Shown in pieces: positions 37,764-46,925 of a DNA stretch of 64,000 bases (its first letter is position 1; each line of letters starts with the position of its first letter). The position numbers were made by a program, and so were the translations under genes. The notes beneath the pieces were generated by a model that saw only the letters and a list, made by a program, of their open reading frames with translations, was not told where the DNA came from and did no database searches. This stretch comes from Maribellus comscasis (GTDB lineage: Bacteria > Bacteroidota > Bacteroidia > Bacteroidales > Prolixibacteraceae). The stretch is taken from positions 6,956,001 to 7,020,000 of the forward strand of contig NZ_CP046401.1 of NCBI RefSeq assembly GCF_009762775.1, read 5' to 3'.

Positions 37764-38531
37764 ATGGAAAAATATTACTATTTAGTTTTAACCCCTGAAT
37801 CATTGATTGCATCGCATCTTGCACCGTTTGATTTTGGAAATTACTTATCAGTTGGAACACAAAAACGTATTCACGGTCAAAACATTTTCTTTGAAGTAAA
37901 TCCTGAAAAAATGAAGGATTTGCCATTTGACTACCTCAACAAACAGTTAATTCCATACCCAAACGGAGAGCCTAAACGTTCAGTGTTTGCAAGTATATAC
38001 AGGGCATTGGAAAGAACTCCGCTCGCAGCGTTAAAAAATCTCTACCTCTCGACCGACGACGGCAAAGTACTAGAGCTTTATTCATCAGATTATGAAGAAA
38101 TTGAATCGGATGAAATTCATCTTTATCAGCAATTTAATCCGATAACAACAAGAGTAGCCAGCAAACTCCTCCCAAATGAGTTTATTGGTTTCCTCACCGA
38201 CACAAACAAACCTGTTTCTACTCCCAAAGTATTTTTTGTTGAATTGCTTTTAAATGAATTAGCTATTGATCCTCACGCATCGTTGGATAATCTACCCTAT
38301 CCAAATCCGGATCATCTTCGTGAATGTTTGGTAAAACTAAATGAAACCAAAAGCAAATTAACAAAAACCGTATTACGTTTTATGCAGGGAGATCTGAACT
38401 ACAGAACCATAAAAAGCGGATTTTTTGTAGGGGAAAAAGAACGATACCTTTATTTTCCTTTTCCAGCGGTTAAAGAGCTGGAATCAAAATACTACAGTTG
38501 GTGGCGCTCTGCACTCACACGACACTTTTAG
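37764..38531 (+). CDS. Conserved hypothetical cytoplasmic protein
   Basis: The start at 37764 (MEKYYYLVLTPESLIAS) is preferred over an in-frame Met 28 codons upstream, because the upstream part is not protein-like and a TAACTTTA promoter-like box lies just before it. The 255 residues have no signal peptide or membrane helix. N- and C-terminal parts are mixed alpha/beta, with charged patches and SWWRSALTRHF at the end. I do not recognise the family. The gene is bounded by its own promoter-like box and a terminator. Confidence 0.7.
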   Translation: MEKYYYLVLTPESLIASHLAPFDFGNYLSVGTQKRIHGQNIFFEVNPEKMKDLPFDYLNKQLIPYPNGEPKRSVFASIYRALERTPLAALKNLYLSTDDGKVLELYSSDYEEIESDEIHLYQQFNPITTRVASKLLPNEFIGFLTDTNKPVSTPKVFFVELLLNELAIDPHASLDNLPYPNPDHLRECLVKLNETKSKLTKTVLRFMQGDLNYRTIKSGFFVGEKERYLYFPFPAVKELESKYYSWWRSALTRHF

Positions 38532-38550
38532 AAAATAAGAGATGAATATA

Positions 38551-38578
38551 AAGACCGGAAAAAACCGGTCTTTTTTTT
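38551..38578 (+). terminator. Rho-independent terminator
   Basis: AAGACCGG / CCGGTCTT with an A6 loop followed by a T-run, 20 bases after the upstream stop. Confidence 0.92.
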
Positions 38579-38599
38579 ATATTTCGGAAAAAATTCCGC

Positions 38600-39694
38600 A
38601 TGAAAACGACTCAACTCATCTTTTTGACCGTCTTTTTTATTGCTTCATGTAGCACGTCAAATTTTTCACCTGACAGAAAGAAACAAACACCCGAAATCGG
38701 TGGAGATTTTTCAATTATGAAAAAAATGGAAGATTATGGTGGTGCATACAAAGTAAATGGGAAAATAAAAGAAGGATTCCAAATTTTTCGCGAAAATGGT
38801 TACACCTGGGCTCGTCTTCGTTTGTTTCATACTCCCAACCATCGGGGACCAGTTTGTAATGATTTAAAATACACAATACAACTGGCACAAAAGGCAAAAA
38901 ATTATGGCTTTAAGATTTTGTTGAATTTTCATTACTCGGATACCTGGGCTGACCCCAGCCATCAGATTGTACCTGCTATCTGGAAAGATCTTAACCTCCA
39001 AACATTGTCTGACAGTGTTTACAGTTATACAAAAATGGTAGTTGAAACGATGGATCAGGAGGGTGTTTTACCCGATATGATTCAGATAGGAAATGAAATA
39101 AACAATGGAATGATGTGGCCGGCAGGAAAATTAGGGAATGATAAAAACACACCAAATTGGGATGCTCTTACACAACTCTTAAAAGCAGGTATTAATGGGG
39201 CGAAGGAAGCAAAAAACGGAAAAAATATTCCAATACTTATTCATGCAGCAACCGGAGGAAGCCTTAAAGAGTCAGATACTTTTTACAAAAATATTATCCA
39301 GAGGGGAGTTGAATTTGAATTTATTGGATTAAGTTACTATCCCTGGTGGCATGGAACATTTGAACAACTTGAAGAGAACCTCAAATTTTTATCTGCCAAT
39401 TACAAACAAGATTTGGTTTTAGTGGAAACAGCGTATTATTCAAATGGATTTTACCCCGAACCTGCAGAATGGGTTTTGGACGTCCAACCTTTCCCTCCAA
39501 CAGAACAGGGACAATATGATTTTATGGTAAAACTGCTCGAAATTTTAAAGAAATACCCTAAAATGAAAACGGTTTATTACTGGAAGCCGGACGGAATGGA
39601 CATCCCTGAATCTAAGTCTCCTTACCTTGGACGCAGTTTGTTTGATCGGGAAGGAAATGCCTTCAAAGGAATTGAAGCCTGGAAATCAAAATAG
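38600..39694 (+). CDS. Arabinogalactan endo-beta-1,4-galactanase, GH53
   Basis: A 364-residue lipoprotein (lipobox IASC, Cys17). GH53 features: GGDFSIMKKMEDYG (34-47), RLRLFH (72-77), NFHYSDTWADP (109-119), acid/base Glu166 in IGNEINNGM, and nucleophile Glu276 in LVLVETAYY. It cleaves beta-1,4-galactan side chains of pectin type I arabinogalactan. It precedes a Gfo/Idh/MocA oxidoreductase on the same strand, 87 bases away. The lipoprotein form suggests surface or periplasmic location. Confidence 0.93.
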   Translation: MKTTQLIFLTVFFIASCSTSNFSPDRKKQTPEIGGDFSIMKKMEDYGGAYKVNGKIKEGFQIFRENGYTWARLRLFHTPNHRGPVCNDLKYTIQLAQKAKNYGFKILLNFHYSDTWADPSHQIVPAIWKDLNLQTLSDSVYSYTKMVVETMDQEGVLPDMIQIGNEINNGMMWPAGKLGNDKNTPNWDALTQLLKAGINGAKEAKNGKNIPILIHAATGGSLKESDTFYKNIIQRGVEFEFIGLSYYPWWHGTFEQLEENLKFLSANYKQDLVLVETAYYSNGFYPEPAEWVLDVQPFPPTEQGQYDFMVKLLEILKKYPKMKTVYYWKPDGMDIPESKSPYLGRSLFDREGNAFKGIEAWKSK

Positions 39695-39781
39695 TTTCAA
39701 AAATATATTTTCAAAAAAAATACTGCAATATCCGGGGAATCATTTATAAATTAGCAGCAATAACAAACCAACTTATATATT

Positions 39782-41134
39782 ATGAAGAATTTTTCAAGAA
39801 GAAGCTTTTTAAAAACGACTTCAGTAGTAACAACAGGTGCAGTTTTTATTCCAAACATGATCAGCTGTTCTCCTTCTCAAAAACTTAATATCGCAGTAAT
39901 TGGCGTTGGAGGCCGGGGAAAAGCCAACTGGAGCGAATGTATGAATGAAAATGTTGTTGCTTTGTGTGATGTGGACGAAAACCGCGCAGCCGAAGGGTTC
40001 AATACCTTTCCAAATGCAAAACGGTACAACGACTTTAGAAAGATGTTTGACGAAATGGCATCTGAAATAGACGCTGTACTGGTTTCAACTCCGGATCACA
40101 TGCACTTTGCAGCGGCGATGGCAGCCATGCAGCTGGGAAAGCATGTTTATGTCGAAAAGCCTCTGGCGCACAATGTGTGGCAGTTGCGTACACTAAAAAA
40201 AGCAGCCCATGAATACAATGTGATAACCCAAATGGGAAACCAGGGGCATGCAACTGATGGTATAAGAAGAGTGAAAGAATGGGTCGATGCTGGTATAACC
40301 GGTGATGTAACTGAAATACTCGCATGGTTCAACGGACCTGAGTTTGGCGAAGACAAATATTTTAACAAACCTTCTCAATTTCCACCGCTTGAGGAACCAA
40401 TTCCGGAAGGCTTACATTGGGATCTTTGGATTGGAGGTGCAGAAAAAAGACCGTACAACCATGTTTATGCTCCAAAAACCTGGAGAGGATTTTATGATTT
40501 TGGAAATGGCGAACTGGGCGATTGGGCGTGTCATACACTCGACGCACCTTTCTGGTCGCTTAATCTGGGAATGCCAACTGCAACTGAAGCTATCTTTAAC
40601 AGTGGGGCACCACAAGGTTTTCTGCCAGATAAATCAATTATAAAATTTGAGTTTCCTGCCCGTGGAAGTAAACCGCCGGTTACTTTAACATGGTACGAAG
40701 GTGGGCTAAAACCGGAAATCAGGCCGGAATGGAACCTGAGTGAACTTCCTGATTCGGGAATGTTTATGCTGGGTGAAAAACAAAATATTATGACAGGCGG
40801 AAGACCCAACAATGCTCAGCTAATGATGTCGAAAGATGAATGGGAAGACTGGAAGACAAACGAGATGCCTGAACCCACAATACCTAGAATCGATGGCGGA
40901 CCGCAGAAAGAATTCCTGGATGCCATAAAAGGAAACGGCCCAATGCCCGGCTCCAACTTTGATTACGCCCCGGAATTAACAGAAATGGCATTGATTGGCG
41001 TTCTGGCGCAACGATTTAACACACGAATAGAATACGACGCTGAAAACATAAAAGTAACCAATCATCCTGAACTCGACGTTTATATCAAAGAACCCGTGAG
41101 GTCTGGTTGGGAATATGGGGAAGATCTCTGGTAA
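39782..41134 (+). CDS. Gfo/Idh/MocA family oxidoreductase with Tat signal
   Basis: A 450-residue NAD(P)-dependent oxidoreductase exported by the Tat route: RRSFLKT at 6-12 and a signal ending near MISC (Cys about 29). The Rossmann motif is VIGVGGRGKANW (about 39-50), and the EKP motif (VEKPLAHNV, about 123-131) is the conserved Lys-Pro of the family. The C-terminal half is the dimerisation domain. Periplasmic members act on sugars or glycosides such as alpha-GalNAc (GH109-like). The substrate is not known, but the position behind GH53 suggests sugar processing. Confidence 0.9.
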   Translation: MKNFSRRSFLKTTSVVTTGAVFIPNMISCSPSQKLNIAVIGVGGRGKANWSECMNENVVALCDVDENRAAEGFNTFPNAKRYNDFRKMFDEMASEIDAVLVSTPDHMHFAAAMAAMQLGKHVYVEKPLAHNVWQLRTLKKAAHEYNVITQMGNQGHATDGIRRVKEWVDAGITGDVTEILAWFNGPEFGEDKYFNKPSQFPPLEEPIPEGLHWDLWIGGAEKRPYNHVYAPKTWRGFYDFGNGELGDWACHTLDAPFWSLNLGMPTATEAIFNSGAPQGFLPDKSIIKFEFPARGSKPPVTLTWYEGGLKPEIRPEWNLSELPDSGMFMLGEKQNIMTGGRPNNAQLMMSKDEWEDWKTNEMPEPTIPRIDGGPQKEFLDAIKGNGPMPGSNFDYAPELTEMALIGVLAQRFNTRIEYDAENIKVTNHPELDVYIKEPVRSGWEYGEDLW

Positions 41135-41160
41135 CAAAAGATTTTTTTAAATAAATAAAG

Positions 41161-41194
41161 AAGCTGCTGAATTTTTATTTACGCAGCTTTTTTA
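41161..41194 (+). terminator. Terminator
   Basis: AAGCTGC / GCAGCTT with a 15-base loop and a following T6 run, 26 bases after the oxidoreductase stop. It just reaches the convergent sulfatase 3' end. Confidence 0.75.
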
Positions 41195-42664
41195 TTGCCT
41201 GTCGGGATGAATACCCCATTCAAACCTTTTTTCTTTATCGAAGTTTGGATTTGAAACAGGAAATTCAGCATGCACTGTCTCTTGCCAATTCTCCAGAAGA
41301 GCTTTCAACTCCTGGGTTTTCTCCGGATATAATTCGGATAAATCCATCGACTCGCTAATATTGGCTTTTAAATTGTATAAACTCAGCTTCCCTGACACAA
41401 AATTCTGCACCAGCTTCCAGTCTCCTTTTCGCACAGCTCCGGCAGGCTCGTCATGGTGATAAACGGGGTAATGCCAAAAAACAGCACGTTCAGGATCAAA
41501 CTTATTTTTGAGCAAGGCTGAAAGCAGGGAAACCCCATCCAACTTTTGTTCAGGCTTTTCAATTCCAGCCAATTCCAAAAATGTGGGATAAAAATCGACG
41601 CTTGAAACAATGGCTTCACTTACAACGCCTGATTCAATTTTTCCGGGCCATTTCACAATCAACGGTTCCCTTATACCACCTTCGTAAACCGTACCTTTTT
41701 CTGCCCGAAGTGGTGCATTTGAAGTAGCAACATATTTCAAGGGGCTATTTGTATATGTTTCAAGACTTCCCTCTGCAAGTAAGGGAATACGATCAAAACG
41801 GCCAATTAATCCTCCGTTATCAGAATAAAAAATTACAATGGTATTGTCATCCAAACCCAACTCTGACAACTTTTGTGTAACACGTCCCACACTTCTGTCC
41901 ACATGCTCAATCATCGAAGCATAAACCGCATTTCCCGGGTAAGTGTCCGTTTTATCCTTTTGCAGGTATTTCTCAATCAAATCTTTATCCGCATCCAATT
42001 GAACGTGAACATCGTAATGCGCCAGAAATAAAAAGAACGGATTTTGCTGATTTTGTTCAATAAAATCAACACCCAAATCTGTCAAAACTTCGCTTAAACG
42101 TTTTTCATTTTTTGATTGTAAAGGCGGAATAAACCCGGGCGAATAAAAGCCTCCTCCTGTATATACATGATATTCTTCGTACCCTTGTGCTCCGGGAAGC
42201 TGTTCTTCTTCATATCCCAGATGCCACTTGCCAAAATATCCGGTTTTATACCCTGCTTTTTGCACCGATTCAGCCAACGTAACAATATCGGGAGGCAAAA
42301 ACTGTGTTCGGTTTTTGGGAACAATAACCTCTTCGTATGGGCGCCAGTGACCGGTAATAAAATCAATTACTCCTACTCTGGCAGGGTATTGCCCGCTTTG
42401 AATACTTGCTCGCGTTGGAGAACAAACCGGACAAGCTGCATATGCGTTGGTAAAGCGCATTCCCGCCTCAGCAAGTTTGTCGATATTCGGAGCTTCATTA
42501 AATGTATTTCCATAACAAGGCAAATCAGCCCAACCCAAATCATCGGCCAAAATAAAAACAATATTGGGTAATCTTTCCGGATTGGAATTACCGGCAAACA
42601 GTACATTGCTGATCAGAAAAAGCGAAATAAAAAAAATTATAATTAGTTGGCTCAGTTTACACAT
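41192..42664 (-). CDS. Sulfatase (formylglycine-dependent, S1 family)
   Basis: A 490-residue secreted sulfatase. Signal peptide 1-24, metal-binding Asp41-Asp42 (ILADDLGWADL), the C-x-P-x-R motif CSPTR at 81-85 with Cys81 as the formylglycine precursor, GKWHLG (about 147), and the lower metal site YSDNGG (about 283). CSPTR places it near subfamilies acting on sulfated polysaccharides; the exact substrate is uncertain. It lies in the glycan-use region beside GH53. No sulfatase-maturing enzyme is present in the window. Confidence 0.92.
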   Translation of the reverse strand: MCKLSQLIIIFFISLFLISNVLFAGNSNPERLPNIVFILADDLGWADLPCYGNTFNEAPNIDKLAEAGMRFTNAYAACPVCSPTRASIQSGQYPARVGVIDFITGHWRPYEEVIVPKNRTQFLPPDIVTLAESVQKAGYKTGYFGKWHLGYEEEQLPGAQGYEEYHVYTGGGFYSPGFIPPLQSKNEKRLSEVLTDLGVDFIEQNQQNPFFLFLAHYDVHVQLDADKDLIEKYLQKDKTDTYPGNAVYASMIEHVDRSVGRVTQKLSELGLDDNTIVIFYSDNGGLIGRFDRIPLLAEGSLETYTNSPLKYVATSNAPLRAEKGTVYEGGIREPLIVKWPGKIESGVVSEAIVSSVDFYPTFLELAGIEKPEQKLDGVSLLSALLKNKFDPERAVFWHYPVYHHDEPAGAVRKGDWKLVQNFVSGKLSLYNLKANISESMDLSELYPEKTQELKALLENWQETVHAEFPVSNPNFDKEKRFEWGIHPDRQ

Positions 42665-42718
42665 GGTTTAATCTTCAGGTTTATATTAAATCCAAAAATA
42701 GTTGAATTCCGGCAAAAC

Positions 42719-43594
42719 TTACTTCAGAAACTTTCTTTTTTCCTTTTTATCCATTTCAATGCCCCTGATTTCAATCGGGTGAATAACGATGAACTCACTT
42801 TCAGAAAGAATTAAATCGGTCTTGTTTTCGGAAAGAACAAATTGGGGAACGATAAAAGTTAAGCCGTTTGATTGTAGCTTTTCGTGATAAATCAGAAATA
42901 TCAGTTCTTTCGCCCCCGGGGAAACTTGTCCAAGCAATTGACCTGCAAAAATCTTATCACCTACTTTCCATTTCTTTTCAGGAACGGCAACATTTCGGTA
43001 ACAGGCCAGTGTTCCATCGTTTTGCAAAACGGTAACCGCATATTTCCATCCGTTATAATTTACGGCAGCATCAGCATTGCGCGATGCGCCTGAAATTTCA
43101 GTAATAATTCCGTTCCTGGCGGCAAAAACCTTATCGCCTGACTTGGCCTTAAAACCAGTTGCAGTCCACGATTTTGGAACTTTCATCCCCATAAAACCAT
43201 TGATATCAGCAACCAAAACAGACTGCACCTTTTTACCTGGCTCAAAGGGAATTAAGTAAGGAAAATCAAGCTGAACATCAGCCACAGGATTTGATCGAAA
43301 ATATTTAATTTCGTGATGAAACCGAATGCTTCCTTCGCCACCCAAATTTCGTTCAAGTGTAAAAAGGGCATTAAATCCAGGCTCAACCTCTTTTACAATC
43401 GGCAAAGTTTCGCGGTAATAGGTATTTTCCAAATCACCTAAAATAAGGTGTACAAAAAGAGGTGCTTTTGTGTTGTTATACGCAGCAAAATCAACATCTC
43501 CAACAGCGTTGTAATCAGCTCTTACCTCAACAGGCTGGGCAACTGAAAAATAAACCAAAATATTGAACAAAAAAAGAAAGGTTATTTTTTGCAT
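42719..43594 (-). CDS. M23 peptidase-like protein lacking zinc ligands
   Basis: A 291-residue secreted protein (signal 1-19, ending SVAQ). The second half has the LytM/M23 beta-sheet layout: GDKVFAARNGIITEISG (about 153-169), then NDGTLACYRNVAVPEKKWKVGDKIFAGQLLGQV (in pieces over about 197-230). In active M23 enzymes these places hold the H-x(n)-D and H-x-H zinc ligands. Here CYRN replaces Y-x-H and LIYHE replaces H-F-E, so it is probably not a peptidase. Degenerate LytM proteins often act as scaffolds or activators of amidases. It lies 55 bases upstream of the sulfatase on the same strand. Confidence 0.7.
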   Translation of the reverse strand: MQKITFLFLFNILVYFSVAQPVEVRADYNAVGDVDFAAYNNTKAPLFVHLILGDLENTYYRETLPIVKEVEPGFNALFTLERNLGGEGSIRFHHEIKYFRSNPVADVQLDFPYLIPFEPGKKVQSVLVADINGFMGMKVPKSWTATGFKAKSGDKVFAARNGIITEISGASRNADAAVNYNGWKYAVTVLQNDGTLACYRNVAVPEKKWKVGDKIFAGQLLGQVSPGAKELIFLIYHEKLQSNGLTFIVPQFVLSENKTDLILSESEFIVIHPIEIRGIEMDKKEKRKFLK

Positions 43595-43695
43595 ATCAAA
43601 CGATTTTTTTCGAAGGAAACAAAATTTCAGGTTAAAATCAACAGGATTCTTAAATCAGTTTGGCTTCCATCCGTTTTTTTTAATTTATTTTGAAT

Positions 43696-44169
43696 ATGTA
43701 TTCGATTGAAGAGGCAAAAAAATTACGACTCGATTTCTGGGAAAAATTTGGAAAACGTTGTGAGATTCACCCGCTTTTAAAAGGGAAGCGAAAAAAATGG
43801 TTGTTACACCGCACAAAAATAAAGGGTGTTGTTTTACGTTTTGAAATCGGCCGGAAAGATGCCAAAGTTATACTTGAACTGGGCCATCGTAGCGAAGACA
43901 AACGTTTACAGGCTTACGAAATTTTAGAACGCTACAAGACCATCATTGAAAATGGTTTTGAAAAAGGATTGGTTTGGGAATTTTACCATCAGCGGGAAGA
44001 TAGCGGGCAGGAGATTTGCCGTATATATGTCCTGCAGGAAAATGTTGATTTGCACCGTCAAAACCAGTGGCCCGATATTTTTAATTTTTTTATAGAAAAT
44101 ATGTTACTGCTGGAAGAAAATTTTCTGGCTGTAAGTGATATTTTGAAAGAAGAATTAAATCATGAATAG
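43696..44169 (+). CDS. DUF4268 family protein
   Basis: The ATG at 43696 is chosen; a TTG two codons earlier is possible. The 157-residue cytoplasmic protein begins YSIEEAKKLRLDFWEKFG and has a mixed alpha/beta core (VVLRFEIGRKDAKVILEL) followed by helices, matching DUF4268. Such domains appear alone or fused to nuclease-like domains; a nucleic-acid role is suspected but unproven. No neighbours share its orientation closely. Confidence 0.75.
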   Translation: MYSIEEAKKLRLDFWEKFGKRCEIHPLLKGKRKKWLLHRTKIKGVVLRFEIGRKDAKVILELGHRSEDKRLQAYEILERYKTIIENGFEKGLVWEFYHQREDSGQEICRIYVLQENVDLHRQNQWPDIFNFFIENMLLLEENFLAVSDILKEELNHE

Positions 44170-44350
44170 TGACCGCTTACAGTTTTGAGAGAAAGTTCAA
44201 ATTATCATATGCTTTAATAAATTTATCTACCTGCATATATAAATTTCGGATATCTTTGTCATCAGAAATGTATTTTGGCTATTTCAATGTAGCTTCCGTT
44301 TGTTAACGAAATAACCAAAGCAAAAATTTAATAATCAAGATATTTACAGA

Positions 44351-44827
44351 ATGAAACGAAACTTATTTTTTCTATGTCTTTCTCTTTTATTTGTGGCGTG
44401 TAGTACAACAAAACAAGTAAGAACAGCACAGAAAGGACTTAAAGGAGACTGGACTTTGTCTTCAGTCACTACCGACCAGGGCAATATTGTTTCTATTAAA
44501 ACTTTGTTTAATCAAGCATCTCCTGATTGTTTTGAAGGCAGTAGCTGGAGTTTTGTTAGCAATAACAATTCCGGAACTTATAACTTTGAGGGAGCAAATT
44601 GCGACAACTCAACGCATTCAATCAAATGGTTTATGGAAGAAAATGGTGATGGAGTTTTCTTTCTCTGGAAATTTATTCCGGAAGGCGTGAAACCTAAAAA
44701 TGTAACCGCAGGTTATAAACTGAAATTGCTCTCTGAATCAGAGACAGAATTTGTTCTGGCACAGGATGCTTCATTTGAAGGAAACATGATGACAATTTAT
44801 TATCAATTTGTCAAAGGCCAATATTAG
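44351..44827 (+). CDS. Lipocalin-like lipoprotein
   Basis: A 158-residue lipoprotein with lipobox FVAC (Cys17). After a short linker, a domain opening LKGDWTLSSVTTDQ and closing with FVLAQDASFEGNMMTIYYQFVKG has the pattern of lipocalin-like domains (small beta-barrel binding hydrophobic ligands). It precedes an OmpA lipoprotein by 80 bases and may share its transcript. Ligand unknown. Confidence 0.75.
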   Translation: MKRNLFFLCLSLLFVACSTTKQVRTAQKGLKGDWTLSSVTTDQGNIVSIKTLFNQASPDCFEGSSWSFVSNNNSGTYNFEGANCDNSTHSIKWFMEENGDGVFFLWKFIPEGVKPKNVTAGYKLKLLSESETEFVLAQDASFEGNMMTIYYQFVKGQY

Positions 44828-44907
44828 ACGTATAACACCGGAATGATATCGGTGATAAAAAAATTTTATCTTAAAGGATTAACAGGAATTAAAAAAAATT
44901 AAAATAT

Positions 44908-45600
44908 ATGCGAATGAAAAATATAACAATTTTGGTTCTCAGTCTTTTTATTTCAGGCATTTTTTTGAATAGTTGTAAAACCATACAAAATGCAAACAGT
45001 TCACAGAAAGGAGCTGGGATAGGAGTTGCTGCAGGTGCTGCGCTGGGAGCATTAATAGGAGGAAAAGACAACAGGGCGGCAGGCGCACTGATTGGCGCCG
45101 CAGTTGGCGGTGGAGCCGGAGCGGTAATCGGCCGTCAAATGGATAAACAGGCAGAAGAAATCGAAACCGTTATGCCGGGAGCAGAAGTTGTGCGCAGCGA
45201 GGAAGGAATCCAATTAATATTAGATGAAAATGCCGATGTTCGTTTTGAATTTAACAGCTCTGATTTAACAAGTGCAGCTCAGACCAACCTCGACAAACTG
45301 GTTGATGTTTTCAACAAATATCCGGACACCGACATTTTGGTAATCGGGCATACCGACAGCGATGGAAGTGAAACTTATAATCAAACATTGTCGGAAAAAA
45401 GAGCGGCTTCGGTTCTTAGCTTTTTAACATCAAACGGTATAGCCAATTCTCGCCTAAGATCTGTCGGAATGGGTGAATCGGAGCCAAGGGCGTCAAACGA
45501 TACAAAAGAAGGAAAGGCGCAAAACCGGAGAGTGGAGTTTACCATTACTGCAAATGAGGATATGATTAACGCTGCAAAAGAAGAAGCCGGAGAGAAATAA
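44908..45600 (+). CDS. OmpA-family lipoprotein with glycine-zipper domain
   Basis: A 230-residue protein: signal ending in a lipobox (LNSC, Cys about 23), a glycine-zipper region at about 35-75 (GAGIGVAAGAALGALIGG and repeats), and an OmpA_C peptidoglycan-binding domain at about 110-220 (FNSSDLT, NKYPDTDILVIGHTDSDG, RLRSVGMGESEP, NRRVEF). It tethers the outer membrane to peptidoglycan. Glycine zippers may insert into membranes or oligomerise. A second Met two codons on is also possible as start. Confidence 0.92.
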   Translation: MRMKNITILVLSLFISGIFLNSCKTIQNANSSQKGAGIGVAAGAALGALIGGKDNRAAGALIGAAVGGGAGAVIGRQMDKQAEEIETVMPGAEVVRSEEGIQLILDENADVRFEFNSSDLTSAAQTNLDKLVDVFNKYPDTDILVIGHTDSDGSETYNQTLSEKRAASVLSFLTSNGIANSRLRSVGMGESEPRASNDTKEGKAQNRRVEFTITANEDMINAAKEEAGEK

Positions 45601-45643
45601 TACAATTGGGTTACCACAACAGGAACTAAGCAGATAAAAAAAA

Positions 45644-45697
45644 GATAATGAGTGGCTTAAATTTGTAATCAGGCCACTCATTATCCTCTTTTTATTT
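45644..45697 (+). terminator. Terminator after the OmpA gene
   Basis: GATAATGAGTGGC / GCCACTCATTATC, a perfect 13-base stem with a 16-base loop, followed by CTCTTTTTATTTTTT. Confidence 0.92.
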
Positions 45698-46195
45698 TTT
45701 GATCAAAAACCTGATTTCTTCAGCCAGATCAGAGAATTCTGTTACCAGTTTTTCATCAGCCATTTCAAAATCTCCAAAGTAGAAACCAGGGGAAACCGTA
45801 CACCCCACAAGGGCAAATCCTTTCGCACTCAATAACCGGGCTGCAAACCATGTATTTTTGGGAACAACAAACTGAAACACGTCCCCCGCTTCAAGTTGGT
45901 TCCCGACACTTTGTTTAATGAGTTTACCATCTTTGAGCATCCGGATTTCAACAGCCGAAGTCCCGGCGTAAAAATGCCAAATCTCGTCAGATTTAATGCG
46001 GTGAAAAGCTGAAAAATCATTCCCTTCAAGCAAATAATAGATGGATGTGGAAAAGTTTCGTTCACCAGCAAAATTATCAGGTAAAGATACTTTTTCAGCC
46101 ACTTCCTCTGAGCGGTAAATTTCTCTAAACCATCCACCTTCAGGGTGCTTTAGCAATTGTAATTTATTTATAAAATAATGGGCTGTATATTTCAT
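45692..46195 (-). CDS. Cupin_5 (DUF985) family protein
   Basis: A 167-residue cupin. LLKHPEGGWFREIYRS (about 15-30) is the family signature, followed by TSIYYLLEGNDFSAFHRIKSDEIWHFYAG (in pieces over about 50-80) with cupin metal-ligand-like His residues, and the second cupin motif near VGCTVSPGFYFGDFEMA. Family members are thought to bind metal and act in sugar or small-molecule metabolism, but no activity is firm. It is 23 bases downstream of a SRPBCC gene on the same strand. Confidence 0.88.
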   Translation of the reverse strand: MKYTAHYFINKLQLLKHPEGGWFREIYRSEEVAEKVSLPDNFAGERNFSTSIYYLLEGNDFSAFHRIKSDEIWHFYAGTSAVEIRMLKDGKLIKQSVGNQLEAGDVFQFVVPKNTWFAARLLSAKGFALVGCTVSPGFYFGDFEMADEKLVTEFSDLAEEIRFLIKK

Positions 46196-46218
46196 TTTAC
46201 TTCAAAATTGGAACAGAA

Positions 46219-46596
46219 TCAGATAAACAATTCATTTAAAGCACCAAAATAGTCTTCGTCCCAGCCTTCAGAAATATTCTCAAATGCCTCATCCGGAATA
46301 TTTGTATGTTCCAGTTGCGCACTTGTCCCTTTTTTGTCAGGATGTAATTTAATGGTTACAATCGATTTATCTTCCTGTCCTTCAAAATACCACTGTTGAA
46401 CGATTTTTTTATTTTCTTCAAACTCAAGGTTTAATCCCGAAATGCTTCCTTCCCAAAGAGAAAACTCACTGTTAGGTACAGGCTCCATTTGAGCTTCTTC
46501 GCCTGTCCATATTTCCAACATCCTTTGATTGGTAAGCGCATTATACACATCCTTAGGCTCCGCTTTCAGGATATAATAACGTTTTAAATTTTTCAT
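46219..46596 (-). CDS. SRPBCC/AHSA1 (START-like) domain protein
   Basis: A 125-residue single START-like domain. KAEPKDVYNALTNQRMLEIWTGEEA at the N terminus and WYFEGQEDKSIVTIKLHPDKKGTSAQLEHTNIPDE (both partial quotes within about 10-105) match the AHSA1 family, related to the Aha1 C-terminal domain. The hydrophobic cavity suggests small-ligand binding. It precedes the cupin_5 gene by 23 bases, so the two may be cotranscribed. Confidence 0.8.
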   Translation of the reverse strand: MKNLKRYYILKAEPKDVYNALTNQRMLEIWTGEEAQMEPVPNSEFSLWEGSISGLNLEFEENKKIVQQWYFEGQEDKSIVTIKLHPDKKGTSAQLEHTNIPDEAFENISEGWDEDYFGALNELFI

Positions 46597-46838
46597 TGCA
46601 GTTCAATTTTTTCAAAAATAAGCTAATTTCTTCTGGGAATAAATTTGTGTGTTTATTTTTTATCCGGCTGACTTAGGTCAGGTATCTTTTTGTAATTTAT
46701 ATGGACATGCTAATTTTTATTCCATTTTGCAGAACGTTAATGCATTCTGAAATGTTATAAACCTGAAATGCTACTTAATTTTTTAACTAATCCCCCTGAA
46801 AACGGGATAGTATTAGTAAGTCAAAGAATGGGAACAAA
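46597..46838. other. Intergenic stretch, no gene seen
   Basis: About 240 bases between the divergent SRPBCC and lactone-oxidase genes. AT-rich, with no convincing open frame; a hairpin follows on its right. Confidence 0.4.
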
Positions 46839-46879
46839 CTTACTCCCCACAGGAAAAAAAGGCATTTCAGGGGAGTAAG
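46839..46879 (+). promoter_or_regulatory. Hairpin in the leader of the lactone-oxidase gene
   Basis: CTTACTCCCC / GGGGAGTAAG is a perfect 10-base stem with a 21-base loop, ending 46 bases before the ATG at 46926. No T-run follows, so it is a leader structure or protein-binding site rather than a terminator. Confidence 0.45.
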
Positions 46880-46925
46880 ACTAAACATTAATCAGATAGA
46901 GCAGAATAAATCAACTTGTAAAATA

